Source: Caprella mutica (Eukaryota > Arthropoda > Malacostraca > Amphipoda > Caprellidae). From it: a stretch of 64,000 bases of DNA. Below, in pieces: positions 1 to 12,000 of this stretch. Positions within the stretch are counted from its first letter, which is position 1. The number at the start of each line of letters is the position of its first letter. Under the pieces are notes generated by a model. It saw nothing but the letters and a program-made list of their open reading frames with translations, searched no databases and was not told the DNA's origin. The stretch lies in NCBI GenBank assembly GCA_947561585.1, contig CANNZV010000129.1, positions 248,001 through 312,000 of the forward strand, read 5' to 3'. Position numbers and translations under genes: made by a program.

Positions 1-991
1 TTATTATCAATTTTTCCTATGTTTCCACTGGTTCTTATGATTCCTGTTGCTCTCCTATGTGTCCTTTTATTCCAAATGTCTTCCTGTTCCTAAGTATCCT
101 CTTGTGCCTAAGTGTCCTCTTGTTCCTACATGTGTGGTGAATGAGTTTGGCAAAATCGAATATTTTGATTTTTTTTTTCGTTATCTAGCTTTTAATTGGT
201 CGTAATTTGTGATTGGTCACGTTTGAATCACAATTCAGGATAAATAATAACAATAGTTGCCCGCAAAGAATGTTTAGTAACTCTTTATTAACACAAAACG
301 CCCTATGACTAATATTTACAGTGTTGTCCACGCTTCCTCAATACATATTTTTTGTGATTTGGCTTGGTGTGAAGCAAAGATTATTTGATAATTTTGGTCA
401 ACAGACTTCCACTCTTGCTCAATCAACTCACAAAGTTACCCTAAATTGGCGGGTTTTGTTTTATTTTATCGTTTTCGACAATCAACAAATTTTCGACCGG
501 ATTCGGTTCGGTTGAGTTCCTGGTCATGGAACCAAAATTTCTACATCTTTGTCCTCGAGGACTTCTTGACAACTCTTGCTGTGTGGCAGGCTGCGTAATC
601 GTGTTGGAAATAAATTTCTTTATCGGGAAACTGATCGGTTATTTTTGTGAGAATATGATCATTGAGGATTTTAAATTATCAATTATTGTTTCGACAGAAT
701 AAAGTAACCATCCTCAAAATCGAAAAATTCATTCTTTTGGATGATACTTTTGTTAGTGTTAAATATATCGATTTAGACGTGTCCCTGATCTAACAGCAAA
801 TGCTATTTTTTTCAGAGAGGATATCTTAAATTCATGTTCTTTGTAACATACGTCTCGAAGCAAAACAACATATAGGAACTGAAAAAAACATCAATAGGGA
901 ATCTCCTATTTTCGCACGTGAATTTTAGAGGTGATATGAAAATTGCAGGAGAAGATGAGAGAACAGACCAAATTGCGGCTATCATTCAGAT

Positions 992-1937
992 GGTGACCGG
1001 TATCTTCCGCCCCGGTAAGTTCTACCACACTTTACGAGTTATGTTTGGTTACTCATTAATATTAATCATTTATTAATATTTTTTAGGATACTAAGTAACT
1101 TTCATTTTCTTTTAATTTAACCTTTTGTTGGCTAATCACAAGCTGTTTATTTTTCAGTACAAAATGATAGAAAAGCAGAAAGAAAGGTTGTGTGAACGTA
1201 CTTTAACAGTGTAATCTATCCTGAAGCTGTCTTTGGTGAAGGGAAGAGAAAGGGTTTGGAATGCATAAACTTTGGTAATTTGGATTATGCTGTTTTTTCT
1301 TGTTTATAATTCTCTAACAGCTATACATGCAGTTTTAGAGTATAGCGATAGGTTCATGCTCTTCAATTATGAGGTCTTAGATTTTGTATTAGTTAGGCTC
1401 GTAGGATTTTGTCTATGATAGGTGGTAGGTGACTTGGATCATGAAGTCAATTACCTTTCTGACAGCTCCTTCTAGTCACTTCAATTTAATTTCCTTTCGT
1501 CTATATATGACCTTTGGTTACGAAACAGACTTTAAACTTTTAATCATATTAATGATATGCTTTTTAAATACACGGTCTTCGATTTTTGTTTTGATTAGGT
1601 TCGTCCATCCCTTCATTTTCCTCCTTCATTCGTGAGTCCAGTAACCAGGGCTTGTGTCTTTTGTAATCACATTCCTATGTAATTGACTGCAATCACTGAG
1701 TAGCTATTCTGCATACATGAGCTTTCTCAAGACAGATTTTAGGTGATTTTGATCATGGAGCCAATTTCCTTTCTGACTGCTTCTTCTTGTCCTTCATGTT
1801 GAATTTCTTCCTGACTGCAGCGATATAGCCTTTGACTCCGAAGTAGACGTTTAAGCCCCTACTAAAGTAAATTGTTAACTGGGGTGGTGGAATTTACAGG
1901 GGTGGAATATACCAGGGCGGAATATACGCTCGAAACC
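992..1937. mobile_element. Non-autonomous DNA transposon, GGTGACC/GGTTTCG ends, 8-bp target duplication
   Basis: The left end reads GGTGACCGGTATCTTCCGCC. The right end, on the minus strand, starts GGTTTCGAGCG and continues with tandem units like TATTCCRCCCYGG. ATTCAGAT flanks both sides (984-991 and 1938-1945). Copy C of the block has the undisturbed site at 40240-40247 (ATTCTAAT) in matching context, which fixes both boundaries. The 946-bp element has no coding capacity. Its interior (about 1600-1870) matches the interiors of the elements at 11038 and 23966. The superfamily is not certain; an 8-bp duplication fits hAT, Merlin or a Mutator-like group. Confidence 0.85.
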
Positions 1938-2345
1938 ATTCAGATGACGTCATTTATTTAACCAAATAAAGACTGAATCCCAAATATTCTCTTTCCAATG
2001 TATTTTGTTTGAAAACTCTAGGATTATCACTTTTTAATCTATTAACAAATGAAAAGGATTCCGCTAGTTATGATCCACCCAGTACCAACAGTGCCAAAAT
2101 TGCTATTCGTATAAATGCATTTTATTTGCAATCAAATGCGGTAAATCTAAATTAAAATATCATGTATTCAAATAGGTAATGCACGTTTTTAAATCATTTA
2201 TTTAGTACATAGCCGTTTATTTATTACTCTAATTTATCACAATTGCAGATAATGAAAAAATGAAGAATGTTACCATTAGTAGTTCAAGAAATATTATTGT
2301 TGTTGTCATTATATAAATGTTTATCTTTCTATTAATGTTTTCAGT

Positions 2346-2566
2346 TAAATTATTGTTCACCATATTATATCATTGATCTCCAAATCTTATTATTACTCAC
2401 CGTACCATATTATTGTTCACCACATTATATTATTGTTCACCATATTATATTATTGTTCTTCACATCTTATTATTACTCACCGTACCATATTATTGTTCAC
2501 CATATCATATTATTGTTCACCATATCACATTATTGTTCACAATATCATATCATTGTTCACCATATG
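2346..2566. repeat. 20-bp tandem repeat (CACCATATTATATTATTGTT type)
   Basis: About eleven imperfect 20-bp units are seen. The same array is longer in copy B (28186-28600). Short open frames across it only reflect the repeat period. Confidence 0.9.
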
Positions 2567-2810
2567 ACAATGCACATTAAAATTCACCCAATACAAAATT
2601 TCCATTTATATATAGTAAGACAGCTGTCCGTTATGACAGTTGCCAGCACGACAGTTGTCTGTACACCGAATTGAAGAGTGAAAAAGATCACTACACAGAC
2701 CTCACTCGGTAAGTTCTCAAGCAACACTCACCACTGCGTGTCTATAAAGTGGGCGTCAACTTTTATCTACCACTTTTCCTTGGAAGGCATGCTACTTCCA
2801 TACCTATATA

Positions 2811-3912
2811 CACTAGTGGTCATAATATAAGGGTAGGCAAGAACGACTTATCTAAATCTTTAATTTCATAAAAAGTAAGGAACACACATTATTGAAATTT
2901 TGCAAATATTTTCATATAGAGCTCATATTTATTCGTATCAAATTTCAAAGCATTTGAACGAATATTCTACCAATGGTTCTATATTTCATTTCAAACAATA
3001 AATTTAGCTCTGGTCAAAAGTTAAGGGTAGCCATCATGAACTTTAACTTGATACTTTGTGAATAATTCTTTGCTATATCACTTTAATACATTTTCTGCCA
3101 CAAAATTCTACTAATCTTGTACAATATTATGAAGGAGTTATCCATCTTCCATTCATCCTCAAGAAATGTCCACTATTTTTCCACATTAGTTGAGTTTCTT
3201 CACTAAGTACAGTGTCCAAGATTTGTCGTTGCTAGAGGTTCCTATTGACAAATGAAGGTCCTAAAGGATTGTGTAACATATTGCGGCTCAGCATAAGCAG
3301 TATGGAGGTATTAATTCCAAACCGAAGAATGGTAGACTTGCCAAAACAACGCCGAGAGAAGATACCATGCAAGTCATCAAAGAAGCTTGCAAGATAGTAC
3401 CCTGCTACTTATGTAAAAAATTTAGCACCCTATTTGAAAATGAAGATATTGCTCAAATGAGCTGGCCTTCACATAGCCCTGACCTCAATCAAATTGAGAT
3501 TGCTTGGATAATAATTGAAGACTGTACTCAGAGAGGAAACACAACAAATGTGTAAGAATTATGGACATTTCTGGAAGATGGATAACTCCTACATATTGTG
3601 TAAAATTAGTATAACTTTGTGGCAGAAGATGTATTGATACAAATTATTAATTTATTTGCCAATATCCAGGAATTTTTCAAAGTTTATGATGTCTACCCTT
3701 AACTTTTGACCAGAGCTAAATTTATTGTTTGGGATGAAATATGGAACCATTGAAAGAATATTTGTCCAAATGCTCTGAAATTTCGTAGGAACAAATATGA
3801 GCTCTATACGAAAATACACGCAAAACTTTAATAATGTGTGTTCTGTACTTCTTATGAAATTAAAGATTTAGATAACTCGTTCTTGCCTACCTTTACATTT
3901 TGGCCACTAGTG
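2811..3912 (+). mobile_element. Tc1-like relic with long inverted repeats
   Basis: TA dinucleotides flank an element whose ends start CACTAGTGGTCATAATATAA on the left and CACTAGTGGCCAAAATGTAA in reverse on the right. The inverted repeats run about 250 bp. Inside, at roughly 3290-3555 on the plus strand, are transposase fragments. The clearest is SWPSHSPDLNQIEIAWIIIE, the usual region around the third catalytic acidic residue of Tc1 transposases. The catalytic core before it is deleted, so the element is dead. It is also present in block copy B at 30456-31461. Confidence 0.8.
3300..3555 (+). pseudogene. Tc1-type transposase, C-terminal fragment
   Basis: A short open piece contains PSHSPDLNQIEIAWIIIEDC, matching the Tc1 motif SPDLNPIENLW with N-P changed to N-Q. 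Upstream frames give disconnected pieces such as MVDLPKQRREK, typical of the linker after the paired-like DNA-binding domain. The DDE core is missing and the frame is not continuous. It cannot encode a working enzyme. Confidence 0.65.
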
Positions 3913-4643
3913 TATACTCAGTGACACTCGCACAGTAACAATGAAACATTATTTGACCTCAGATCACAGTACATGGGATAAAAATTCGTTTATTTCTCAT
4001 TATTTTCGAATTTAGGTCTTAACATATTGAAATTTTGGAAAAGTTGAGAAATTTACTTGAAGTACAACATAACAATGAATTTATCTGCCATCATGAATAT
4101 TTATTTTTATTATTTCCTTCTTGTTAGTTGTGTGCTTAGCATATGTCCAAAAAAGCAATTCCATACCAACATTGAAAAGTTTTATATTCTATTGACTATT
4201 TTGCAACATTTCCTAAACAATAATACAATTAGATTCTTTTATTATATAAGATAAGAATACAAAACCTGGTTATTTCCTAGATAGATTCTATTCTAGACAA
4301 ATGTACTTTTGAAAAATGAAAATGTAACCAAATCTAACCTTCCACAATTTCAAATACGGCTACATCTTCATGTGAAGTCACGACTCAGAATTCTCTAAAT
4401 CAAGTTTTCGATACCTCGTAGATGCAAATTAATACAGGCAGGTCTCGATTTAAGTACAACTCACTTTAGTAAAAGTGGTACTTATTTCGAGTCATGTTTC
4501 GAAATAAGAACCGTTCGTAGACATAGAAAACGGAGACAATTTTTTTGAGATTATTTCACGGTAACTAAAAAAAACATCAAAATTATAATCCAGATAAGGT
4601 TATTAGAAGCAATTGGTTCAGAAATTCAACATGTCCTATTTTA

Positions 4644-4840
4644 GGGTAAGTTCCGTATTATCGCACGGTTCCATATTTTCGAACACGTGAAAATCTTTAT
4701 ATAATAATCATTATTTAACTTTTATTTTAATTGGTATTCATGATACCAATTAGAATAGAAGTTAAATAATAATTATAATATCTTCTTTTATGACGAGTCC
4801 GAAATTGTAGAACCAACCAATAACTTGGAACTTAGTACCC
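4644..4840. mobile_element. Hairpin MITE flanked by TA
   Basis: The ends read GGGTAAGTTCC and, in reverse, GGGTACTAAGTTCC. The middle is a near-palindrome around AATTGGTATTCATGATACC. TA lies outside both ends, suggesting a Tc1/mariner-type MITE. The same MITE sits in block copy B at 35235-35430, so it predates that duplication. A related, shorter one lies at 54967-55068. Confidence 0.65.
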
Positions 4841-5059
4841 TACTGCCAAAAACATTTCATAGAGCATAAAATGGCGGTTTAGAAAAGTAGCACAATAATA
4901 ATAGAAATCTAAGTATCCATTAATTACTCACCTATACTAATAGAATTACAAATTTTCCTAATATGGTAGTTTATTTCAAAGTTAACATATTGAGCAAGTT
5001 AATAATAATTCCTTTTTAACATGAAACTGCATATGTGCTCTTTATCATTAATATATTTT

Positions 5060-7300
5060 ATCATTTCAATTAAATGTTGCACAAAATTAAAATTTTGAAA
5101 GAAGATAGTAAAAATTGAAATTGATATCCTTTGTTTTAAAAAATTATATTGAAACTTTAGTAGTATTTATTCTAAGCAAATTTTCTCAATCCATATAAAG
5201 ATATAAATAAAATTATTTTAGCCTGTATGGTAGCATAAACATTCTTAGGTCAGCATTTCAAATGGTAGCATTTCAATTCACGTTCTGATATCTGGTTAGG
5301 GACAGTAAAAAAATACATAAAATATATCTTTGATAGTTTCAGCAATTTTCAATATTTCCACAATTCATAAAGAAGTGAAGTCGGAAATAAATTTTTTTTT
5401 ATTTGACCAAAATTAACATAGATGCCATAAACAAACTATATATAAAAAATAAAAAGAGTAAATTGAAAACAAAATATGAAATGCTAGTTACCAATTGTTT
5501 GTCAAATTACCTAAATTAAAAAAAACTCTGGTCTGAAGAAATACAGATTACAGAATATTTCATTCAAATTTATATTTAGAAAATTATTAGCTATAGTTAG
5601 AGACATTTTTATTTCAGTATTTTCAGTGTTCCATTAAATGTCCCAGGCCGGTTCTAGAAAACGGGAGATCATTAATTAGCAATTATAAGGGGTATTCTGA
5701 ATACTAGTATTTCCTGGTGGTTTTCCTATATAATCTAACTTTGAAATGTACCTTAAATGTTTTAAAATTGAAACATCCATTAGTTTATTATTAATTTTGA
5801 TATTTAAAACATGGGGGAATTAAAAAAAAAACGAATACAGTCAATCCATGTAAAAATTTCTTTACTATAATAGTTTCGTGCATAATAACTTAAATTAAAT
5901 ATCCCTCGTATAAGAAGGTAATTTCTTTAGTTTATTCTATTTCACACCTAAATCAAATCACTAAACTAACGGCTGATTGTATGAGAGTTATTCCACACTT
6001 CATTACCTAGTAGGCTCTACCAAACTAGCACCTGGTTGTATGAGAGGTATTCCACACTTCATTACCTAGTAGGCTCTACCAAACTAGCACCTGGTTATAT
6101 GAGAGTTATTCCACACCTCATTACTTAGTAGGTTCTACAAACTAACAGCTGATTGGATAATAGTATTTATTCTTTTTCCTGCGTGGGGCATCTGAGGAAA
6201 TTCCACACTATTCAGGGATTGTAATGGATTTCAGACGACTTAAGACTTCTTAAATACTCATGTTTTATACCCCACGTCATGAACAAGTGGGATGCTCATC
6301 TTCTGTCTCATGTGGTATATCTCTTGTCTGTCTCACGTCTTTACCAAGTCTTAACCCTTATTTTATTCAAGTTAATTTTTTTTTGTTATGAGACATATGA
6401 TGTCACATACATTATCCATTGGGATGTATTGTCCCACTTGGATTCTGGACCAGCAAGACTAGACAACTAATTTGTTCTGTAGTTCTCTAGTTTTGATGCA
6501 TCTGCTGGATTAGTTGGACTGGCAAAGTACAAATATTTTGGGTACGATTGAAATAAATTTTCCTATTGTATAATACAGGTGGGACATTATTGCAATGGTA
6601 AATCCTAAGTATGAAAATAAATCCCAATCCGTAAAAGAAAATCCCAATCCGTAAAAGAATTAAAATATATTACTCACGTATTAGAAAAACTCCAAAAAGC
6701 ATGTGCAATTAAACTTATAGAGGTGGTTCTATCATTAGAATACCTCGCATATTAATAAAACTTTATAAATATCAATAATTAAGTTATTTTCTTTTATTAG
6801 TACCTGCAACCTCAGGTAATATGGCGATAATTGATTCAGTAAAATCGGTATATGAAAATTCAATATTAGTAGTCACGCATCTTGCAAGATCACAAGAGTC
6901 ACTACAACAAGGTTGTAAGCTGATTCAAAGTATTTCTTGGACATTTAATACCATTTTCATATAAATGAAATTGGGTGGGACGTATTATCCCGATCGGCGC
7001 GAAATGGTTAAATCTCACTAACATCCATGTCTAGAACAAACGGGATATCCCACGTGGAAATTTCCACGAAAGATATCCCACGTCTATCACAAGCGGTATG
7101 TCTCACGTCTTTACCGTCCACTAGTAGGTAACTATGTAGGAATTGATGATCACTGGGGTAACTAGATAGGTATAGATAAACACTATTAGTTAACTAGGTA
7201 GCTATTGATGAACACTGGGGTAACTTGGTAGGAATTGATGAACACTAGTAAGTAACTATAGGTAGCTAATGATGAACACTAGGATAACTAGGTAGGTATT
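5060..7300. repeat. Second duplicated block, first copy
   Basis: From AAATGTTGCACAAAATTAA near 5070 onward the sequence matches 62515-64000 in the same order: an AT-rich stretch of about 850 bp, a roughly 60-bp tandem repeat (5920-6150, compare 63240-63680), CCCACG-type motifs, then the GTAACTAGGTAGG minisatellite. No gene is visible inside it. Confidence 0.8.
5920..6150. repeat. About 60-bp tandem repeat
   Basis: Units contain ATTCCACACTTCATTACCTA and then a GTAGGCTCTACCAAACTA string. Three to four copies are present here, and more at 63240-63680 in the second block copy. Confidence 0.8.
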
Positions 7301-7570
7301 GATGAACACTAGTAGGTAACTCAACTAGGTAGGTATTGACTGTATTGATAAATAATAATAAGTATCTAGCTAGGTAATGTTACACCGATATAAGTAATTA
7401 GGTAGCTATTGATGAACAGCAGTAGGTAAATAGTGGGCTATTGATGAACACAAATAGGTAACTAGGTAGGTACTGATAAACAATAGTAGCTAACTAGGTT
7501 GGTATTGATAAACACTAAAAAGTAACCAGGTAAGAATTGATGAGAACTGGAGTAACTAGGTATATACTGA
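7119..7570. repeat. About 32-bp minisatellite (GTAACTAGGTAGGTATTGAT)
   Basis: Irregular copies contain AACTAGGTAGGTATTGATGA followed by ACACTAGTAGGT. The same family recurs at 8319-8571, 43600-43680, 56238-56927 and 63790-63960. Confidence 0.85.
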
Positions 7571-7967
7571 TTTCTAACTCAGGTGGAAAAAAACTTTCAA
7601 GAAATTCAGTGATGTAATACGTAGCCCTAAGGCAAATAACACAAAATAATGCATTGTAAAAAATCACACTTCTAATTGACATATTCACGCTTTACTCATA
7701 ATCTCAAATACAAAACAGAAATCAATAAATAAAATATGGATCATATAGGTAAATAAACAAAATATAAATAAACCTACAGTTTATAGAAGAACCGAAGGAA
7801 ATGGTTAAAATTAGGACGCAATTATAAGTCAAATGAAGCAACGGAATGCACTGACGCAACTGAATACACAGCCGTTCAGTATCAAAGTGCAGACTGAAAT
7901 TTAAACTCGAAATCACATGAGAGGTGCATTCCCTATACTACTGAACAAGGAACAACATATATTTACT

Positions 7968-8269
7968 GGTGACCTGTCCTTTCGCCGAAAGCACTTTCGC
8001 CCAAAACACTTTCGTCGCACAGAAATTTCGCTGAACGACATTTTCGCCAACAATTAAAAAATATAATATGTTATAAATATAAAGAGATTTAGTCCTCCTA
8101 GACTAGGTTAGTGGTCCAGTTGGGATGGTTTTGGGCTTGCCCCCGGCCAGGTTTGATTGTGACAAAATATCTACTTTACTGTTTTTCACTGTAAAATAAG
8201 TGTACCTTATTTAGATAAATAATTGTCATATTTTCGGCGAGAGTGTTTTGGCGAAAGGACCTAGAACCA
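7968..8269. mobile_element. 302-bp non-autonomous transposon with CTTTCGCC terminal words
   Basis: The left end begins GGTGACCTGTCCTTTCGCC and the right end, in reverse, TGGTTCTAGGTCCTTTCGCC. TATTTACT flanks both sides (7960-7967 and 8270-8277). The terminal repeat is made of about 16-bp units carrying CTTTCGCC with degenerate spacers. The interior (about 8098-8160) has a tRNA-like string with a possible A box (TGGTCCAGTTG), probably chance or an older insertion. It belongs with the elements at 992, 11038, 23966 and 52956 by its ends. Confidence 0.8.
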
Positions 8270-8318
8270 TATTTACTAACATAATACAATCAACAAATAA
8301 AAGGCTGTTCCAGCACAA

Positions 8319-8571
8319 GGTAGGTGTTGATAAAAAGTAGTAGCTAACTAAGTAGATATTAATAAAAACTTGTAATTAACTTAGTATGCATTGATAAACA
8401 CTATTTAATTGATAAAGACTAGTACGTAAGTAGGTAGGTATCAATAAAAACTAGTATGTAAGTAGGTAGGTATAAATAAAGACTAGTATGTAACTAGGTA
8501 TGTATTGATTAACATTAATAGTTAACTAGGTGGGTATTGATAAATATTAATAGATAACTACATATGACATC
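8319..8571. repeat. About 32-bp minisatellite, second array
   Basis: Same family as 7119-7570, more degenerate (AGTATGTAACTAGGTATG). It is separated from that array by the 302-bp transposon and some unique sequence. Confidence 0.75.
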
Positions 8572-8659
8572 ATACATATTTCTAACATTTATATTTAAAA
8601 AAATTATACAAAAAAATATCAAATTGCATAAAATTTATTCGCAATCCTACTTTCATCAT

Positions 8660-8790
8660 ACCCGGGTTGGCTGAGTGGATAGCGTCACAGACTTAAATAG
8701 AACAGGTCTTTCCCCCACGTCTGAATTCCCCTTGTAATGAGGAGAATTATAAATCTTAAGGCCTGGTAAAACAGTTTTTGGTTAGCTGGG
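8660..8790. repeat. Short dispersed repeat with tRNA-like start and GGTTAGCTGGG end
   Basis: The stretch 8753-8790 (TCTTAAGGCCTGG through GGTTAGCTGGG) matches 57608-57646 closely. The preceding ACGTCTGAATTCCCCTTGTA matches the CCCACG-array unit there. The left part, GGGTTGGCTGAGTGGATAGC, looks like the 5' half of a tRNA, as in a SINE. No B box is preserved. Its right end overlaps the last codons of the sulfotransferase gene. Confidence 0.45.
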
Positions 8791-9064
8791 AGGAGATAAA
8801 GTGACGGAGAGTTTGGTTCCCTCTACATAATCACTGGCACACTTAACATAAGCATCCCCTTCGTATTTGAGCAGTCTAAAGTCATTGCCATACTTGAAGA
8901 GTAATTTTTCAACAAGGTCAACTGTCAGTTCTTTGAAATAACTACAAGAAACCTCTCCTGTTGAAACGTTAGACGATGCCCTATTGTGCCATCGGGTTTC
9001 CAACTGTTCAGTTCTGTTCAGGAACTCAATAAAGTTTTTCGATTCATCGTGCAGGTTTTCGAAT
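8782..9064 (-). CDS. Sulfotransferase exon 7: C-terminus
   Basis: It starts by completing KFENL and includes YFKELTVDLVEKLLFKYGND and FRLLKYEG, the usual end of the family fold. It then adds a short tail ending LSVTLSPPS. The last two codons and the TAA overlap the GGTTAGCTGGG end of a dispersed repeat, so the tail may have been remodelled by an insertion. Confidence 0.9.
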
Positions 9065-12000
9065 CTGAAAAATGACACAGAGTTTAGATATGAATTCTTT
9101 GATTCTGTTTTTTTTTTGTCATTGGAACCTTCGTGACGTGATTCATTTAGAACATTTTGATGGTTGATTTTTAAGAAGATTTAAAAAGAACAAATAATTA
9201 TTAAATAGAAAAATGCAACTTGCACTGAAATTTGTTTTAATTTAATTATATTTATGCAATATTGATGCAATGAGTTATGTTATATTAACATTAGGTACAT
9301 AATTCAATTTCTATTTTGCATTTATACATTTTCCTGCAGTGTTTTTTAGACTGAAATTTTGGGTATTTAAAATCAATTATTCGATATGTGCTGTATGTGA
9401 GACACCATTCAGTTAAGAATTAGATAAAAAATATTTATTCTAAAATGAAATGGTTCATATTTTCAAGAGGGTAATTTAAACCTAATGTTGAAGAGTTTTT
9501 TTTAAATACGTGCTTTCGATAACAGGAACATGGGATAGAATCTGAACTATACTGAAACAATATGCACGAATCATAAAACAAAAACCTTCAGCGTTCTGTT
9601 AAAATTACCCTCTTGAAACGGTTAAGAGTTAGTGATAAGTAGAGCTGTAACAATATATTTTAAATATCATAGAATCCAGTAATATCGAAGATAAGCTAAA
9701 CCAAATGGTGTCTAGTACTTTATACCGCTGGTTCAGGAAAATTCTCTTCTTTTTAATTCTCTCAGTTTGTATGATATTTTCTGGACCATTGATTTTTAAA
9801 AAAATACTGTTACAGCTCAAGTGATAAACATAATTTTTTTAATTTTAGAGTAAAGTGAAAGTATCTCACTTGATGACGAAGTCATAAGTTATGGAACAGG
9901 GTGAGCAACGGTCGAAGTAAGGCCTCCAATGCTCATCGTTGTAAGTTGTGTGAGTGATGAACTGGACGAACTCTTTGAAGGTGGGACCCACGGGGTGGGC
10001 GTATGGATTACCCATCATCGACTCTTCTATTTCGGCACGGGTCTGAACAATTTTCTGTACAGCTGAAAGCATTTTCAATATCTATAAATGGAAGGTGGGG
10101 AAAATTTAGAGTTATTTCAACCATCTTTCTTTCTAAAGTTAAAAATGATATGTTTCAGTATGAAGGAAAGTTGTAAGTATCAGTGATTGAATAAGTTTGA
10201 AATTCTACTAAATTAACGTTTTACGAGATTAAAATTTCATTATTTTTGTTAATTTTAATTCAGAACCGAGTAAAAAGTTAATCTATCACCAGTTACTTTG
10301 ATTCAAAATAGCTTCGTAAACAAAATCAGATTTTGTTTTCCTACTATGATACAAAGACTGTCTATTTTTGAGTTTTTTTAAATTACAAGTTATCAGTGAG
10401 AAATTTGAAACTTTTTATCTGCCACACATTTTGGAATGAGTAGTGCAACCAAAATTTTGAAAGTTTGAACTTAATTTCGATTGTTTTTAAAACATGCGAT
10501 AAATATTATTTCTGTAATCTATTTCAATTCAGCCACTTTTGTCTCACCTCCTCTTTAGTGAAATCTTCAGGTAGTTTCCTGTATGTTTTGACCATTTTCT
10601 CGCCATAGACTTCGTAGTAGAAAGGTTTATGCGCGTTCTCGAATTTATCCCGGTAGCAGGACACAAGTCGCTCGAAAGGATGTCTCACAATCATGAAGCT
10701 GATGGTTTCCTTCAGTAGCTGTGTAATATAGAGGGTCCATCTTTTATTTGTTGAGAAATATGCTCAGTACAAAATTTTGAGTGATTCTCATATTAAATAA
10801 AATAAAAAATTCAAATTAATTTAAAATCAGTTAAACTTTATTGAATATAGGAGATGGACTGACAGGATTCTTATTCGTAATGTTGGGGGGTATGAGTCTT
10901 CTTTTCGTACCCCGTGTTTAGTTGGGGATCTTTCATATGCCTTTTTACTGGGTGAATTTTAATCATTTTTAAATTAGATATGTTCGGGTGTGGCGTGTTG
11001 ACCGCTTGCTAAATGCAGGTAGTTAGTACATATTGCAGGTCTAGGAAAATTGATCGAAAGCAATTGACCGAAATCAATTTATCGAAAGCATTGATCGAAT
11101 GGAAAATTGGTCGAATGGAAAATTGATCGAAAGGAAAATTGGTCGAATGGAAAATGGATCGAAAGGAAAACTGATCGCACAACAATTGATCGAAAGGAAA
11201 ATTGATCGAACAGATCAGGTTCATTTTTTTCTTCCATCTGTGAGTGAAGCATCCTGTGAATAGTGACCTTTTTTGTTACATTCCTTGGTAAGTGACTGCA
11301 CTCACACAGTAGCTTTTCTGCATCCATGAGCCTTGTCACCGAAGGTGTTAAGTGGCTTTGTTGGGTCTTTCCCATTTGACGACCCCTACCAAATTAAATT
11401 CAAATTACTTATTTATATGTATTTTTGTCCATAGATTGTTTTTGAGATATGAGGGTTTAAAGTTATTTATTTCCTATGTATTACTGAAGGATAAGGAAAT
11501 TTCAAAAAACTCGTGTTTTCACGCTTCTTGGTCAAAGATAACTGTAATGCAGATTGTTGTATCCGCTAGTTTATTGTACTAAACACTTCATGATTATTTA
11601 ATGACCTGGCAGGGGGGTATGGGGGGCGGCACGATTTTTGATTTTCTGATTCTATGGATAAAAATACATATAAAAAAATAATTTGAATTAAATCTGGTGG
11701 GGGTCGTCAAATGGGAAAGACCCGCTTTGTTCATGAATCCACTTTCCTTTCTGACTGCTTGTTCCTATCTCTTGCATTTAATTCCCTGTTGCCGTCAGTG
11801 ATATGGCTTTTGGTTCCGAAACAGACGCTAAACCTATACTAAATTAATTAATTTAACTTTCATTTCACAAGTTATCTAGAGCTATTTAGATTCTAGAACT
11901 AAGAAAACTTAAAGTTCTTCAAATTGTAATATATTTCAAAGCATATAAATCCCTGTTATAGGAAAACAGTTGATTGAAGAAATGTTATACATAAATGATT

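Larger units (their letters stand above)
1..4940 (+). repeat. Diverged duplicated block, copy A
   Basis: Positions 1-712 match 26182-28186 (copy B, apart from a later insertion there) and 37536-38432 (copy C). Positions 2350-4940 match 28190-35525, again apart from insertions in B. Copy A alone carries about 1.6 kb between 712 and 2350 that B has lost; both break points fall at the string ACCAT, which suggests a deletion through short homology. Copy C keeps matches to 720-960 and to 1950-2240 of A. The block starts outside the window, so its true left end is unknown. It holds short tandem repeats, a Tc1 relic and a hairpin MITE, and no host gene that I can support. Confidence 0.85.

Noticed and set aside
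947..1013. Exon-like stretch: TTGCAG acceptor, open frame DQIAAIIQMVTGIFRP, GTAAGT donor
   Set aside because: The donor and the last codons lie inside the transposon end at 992 (GGTGACCGG...), the 8-bp duplication cuts the frame, and copy C has no corresponding frame.
8098..8160. tRNA-like sequence with TGGTCCAGTTG
   Set aside because: No acceptor pairing and a poor B box; it lies inside the 302-bp transposon.
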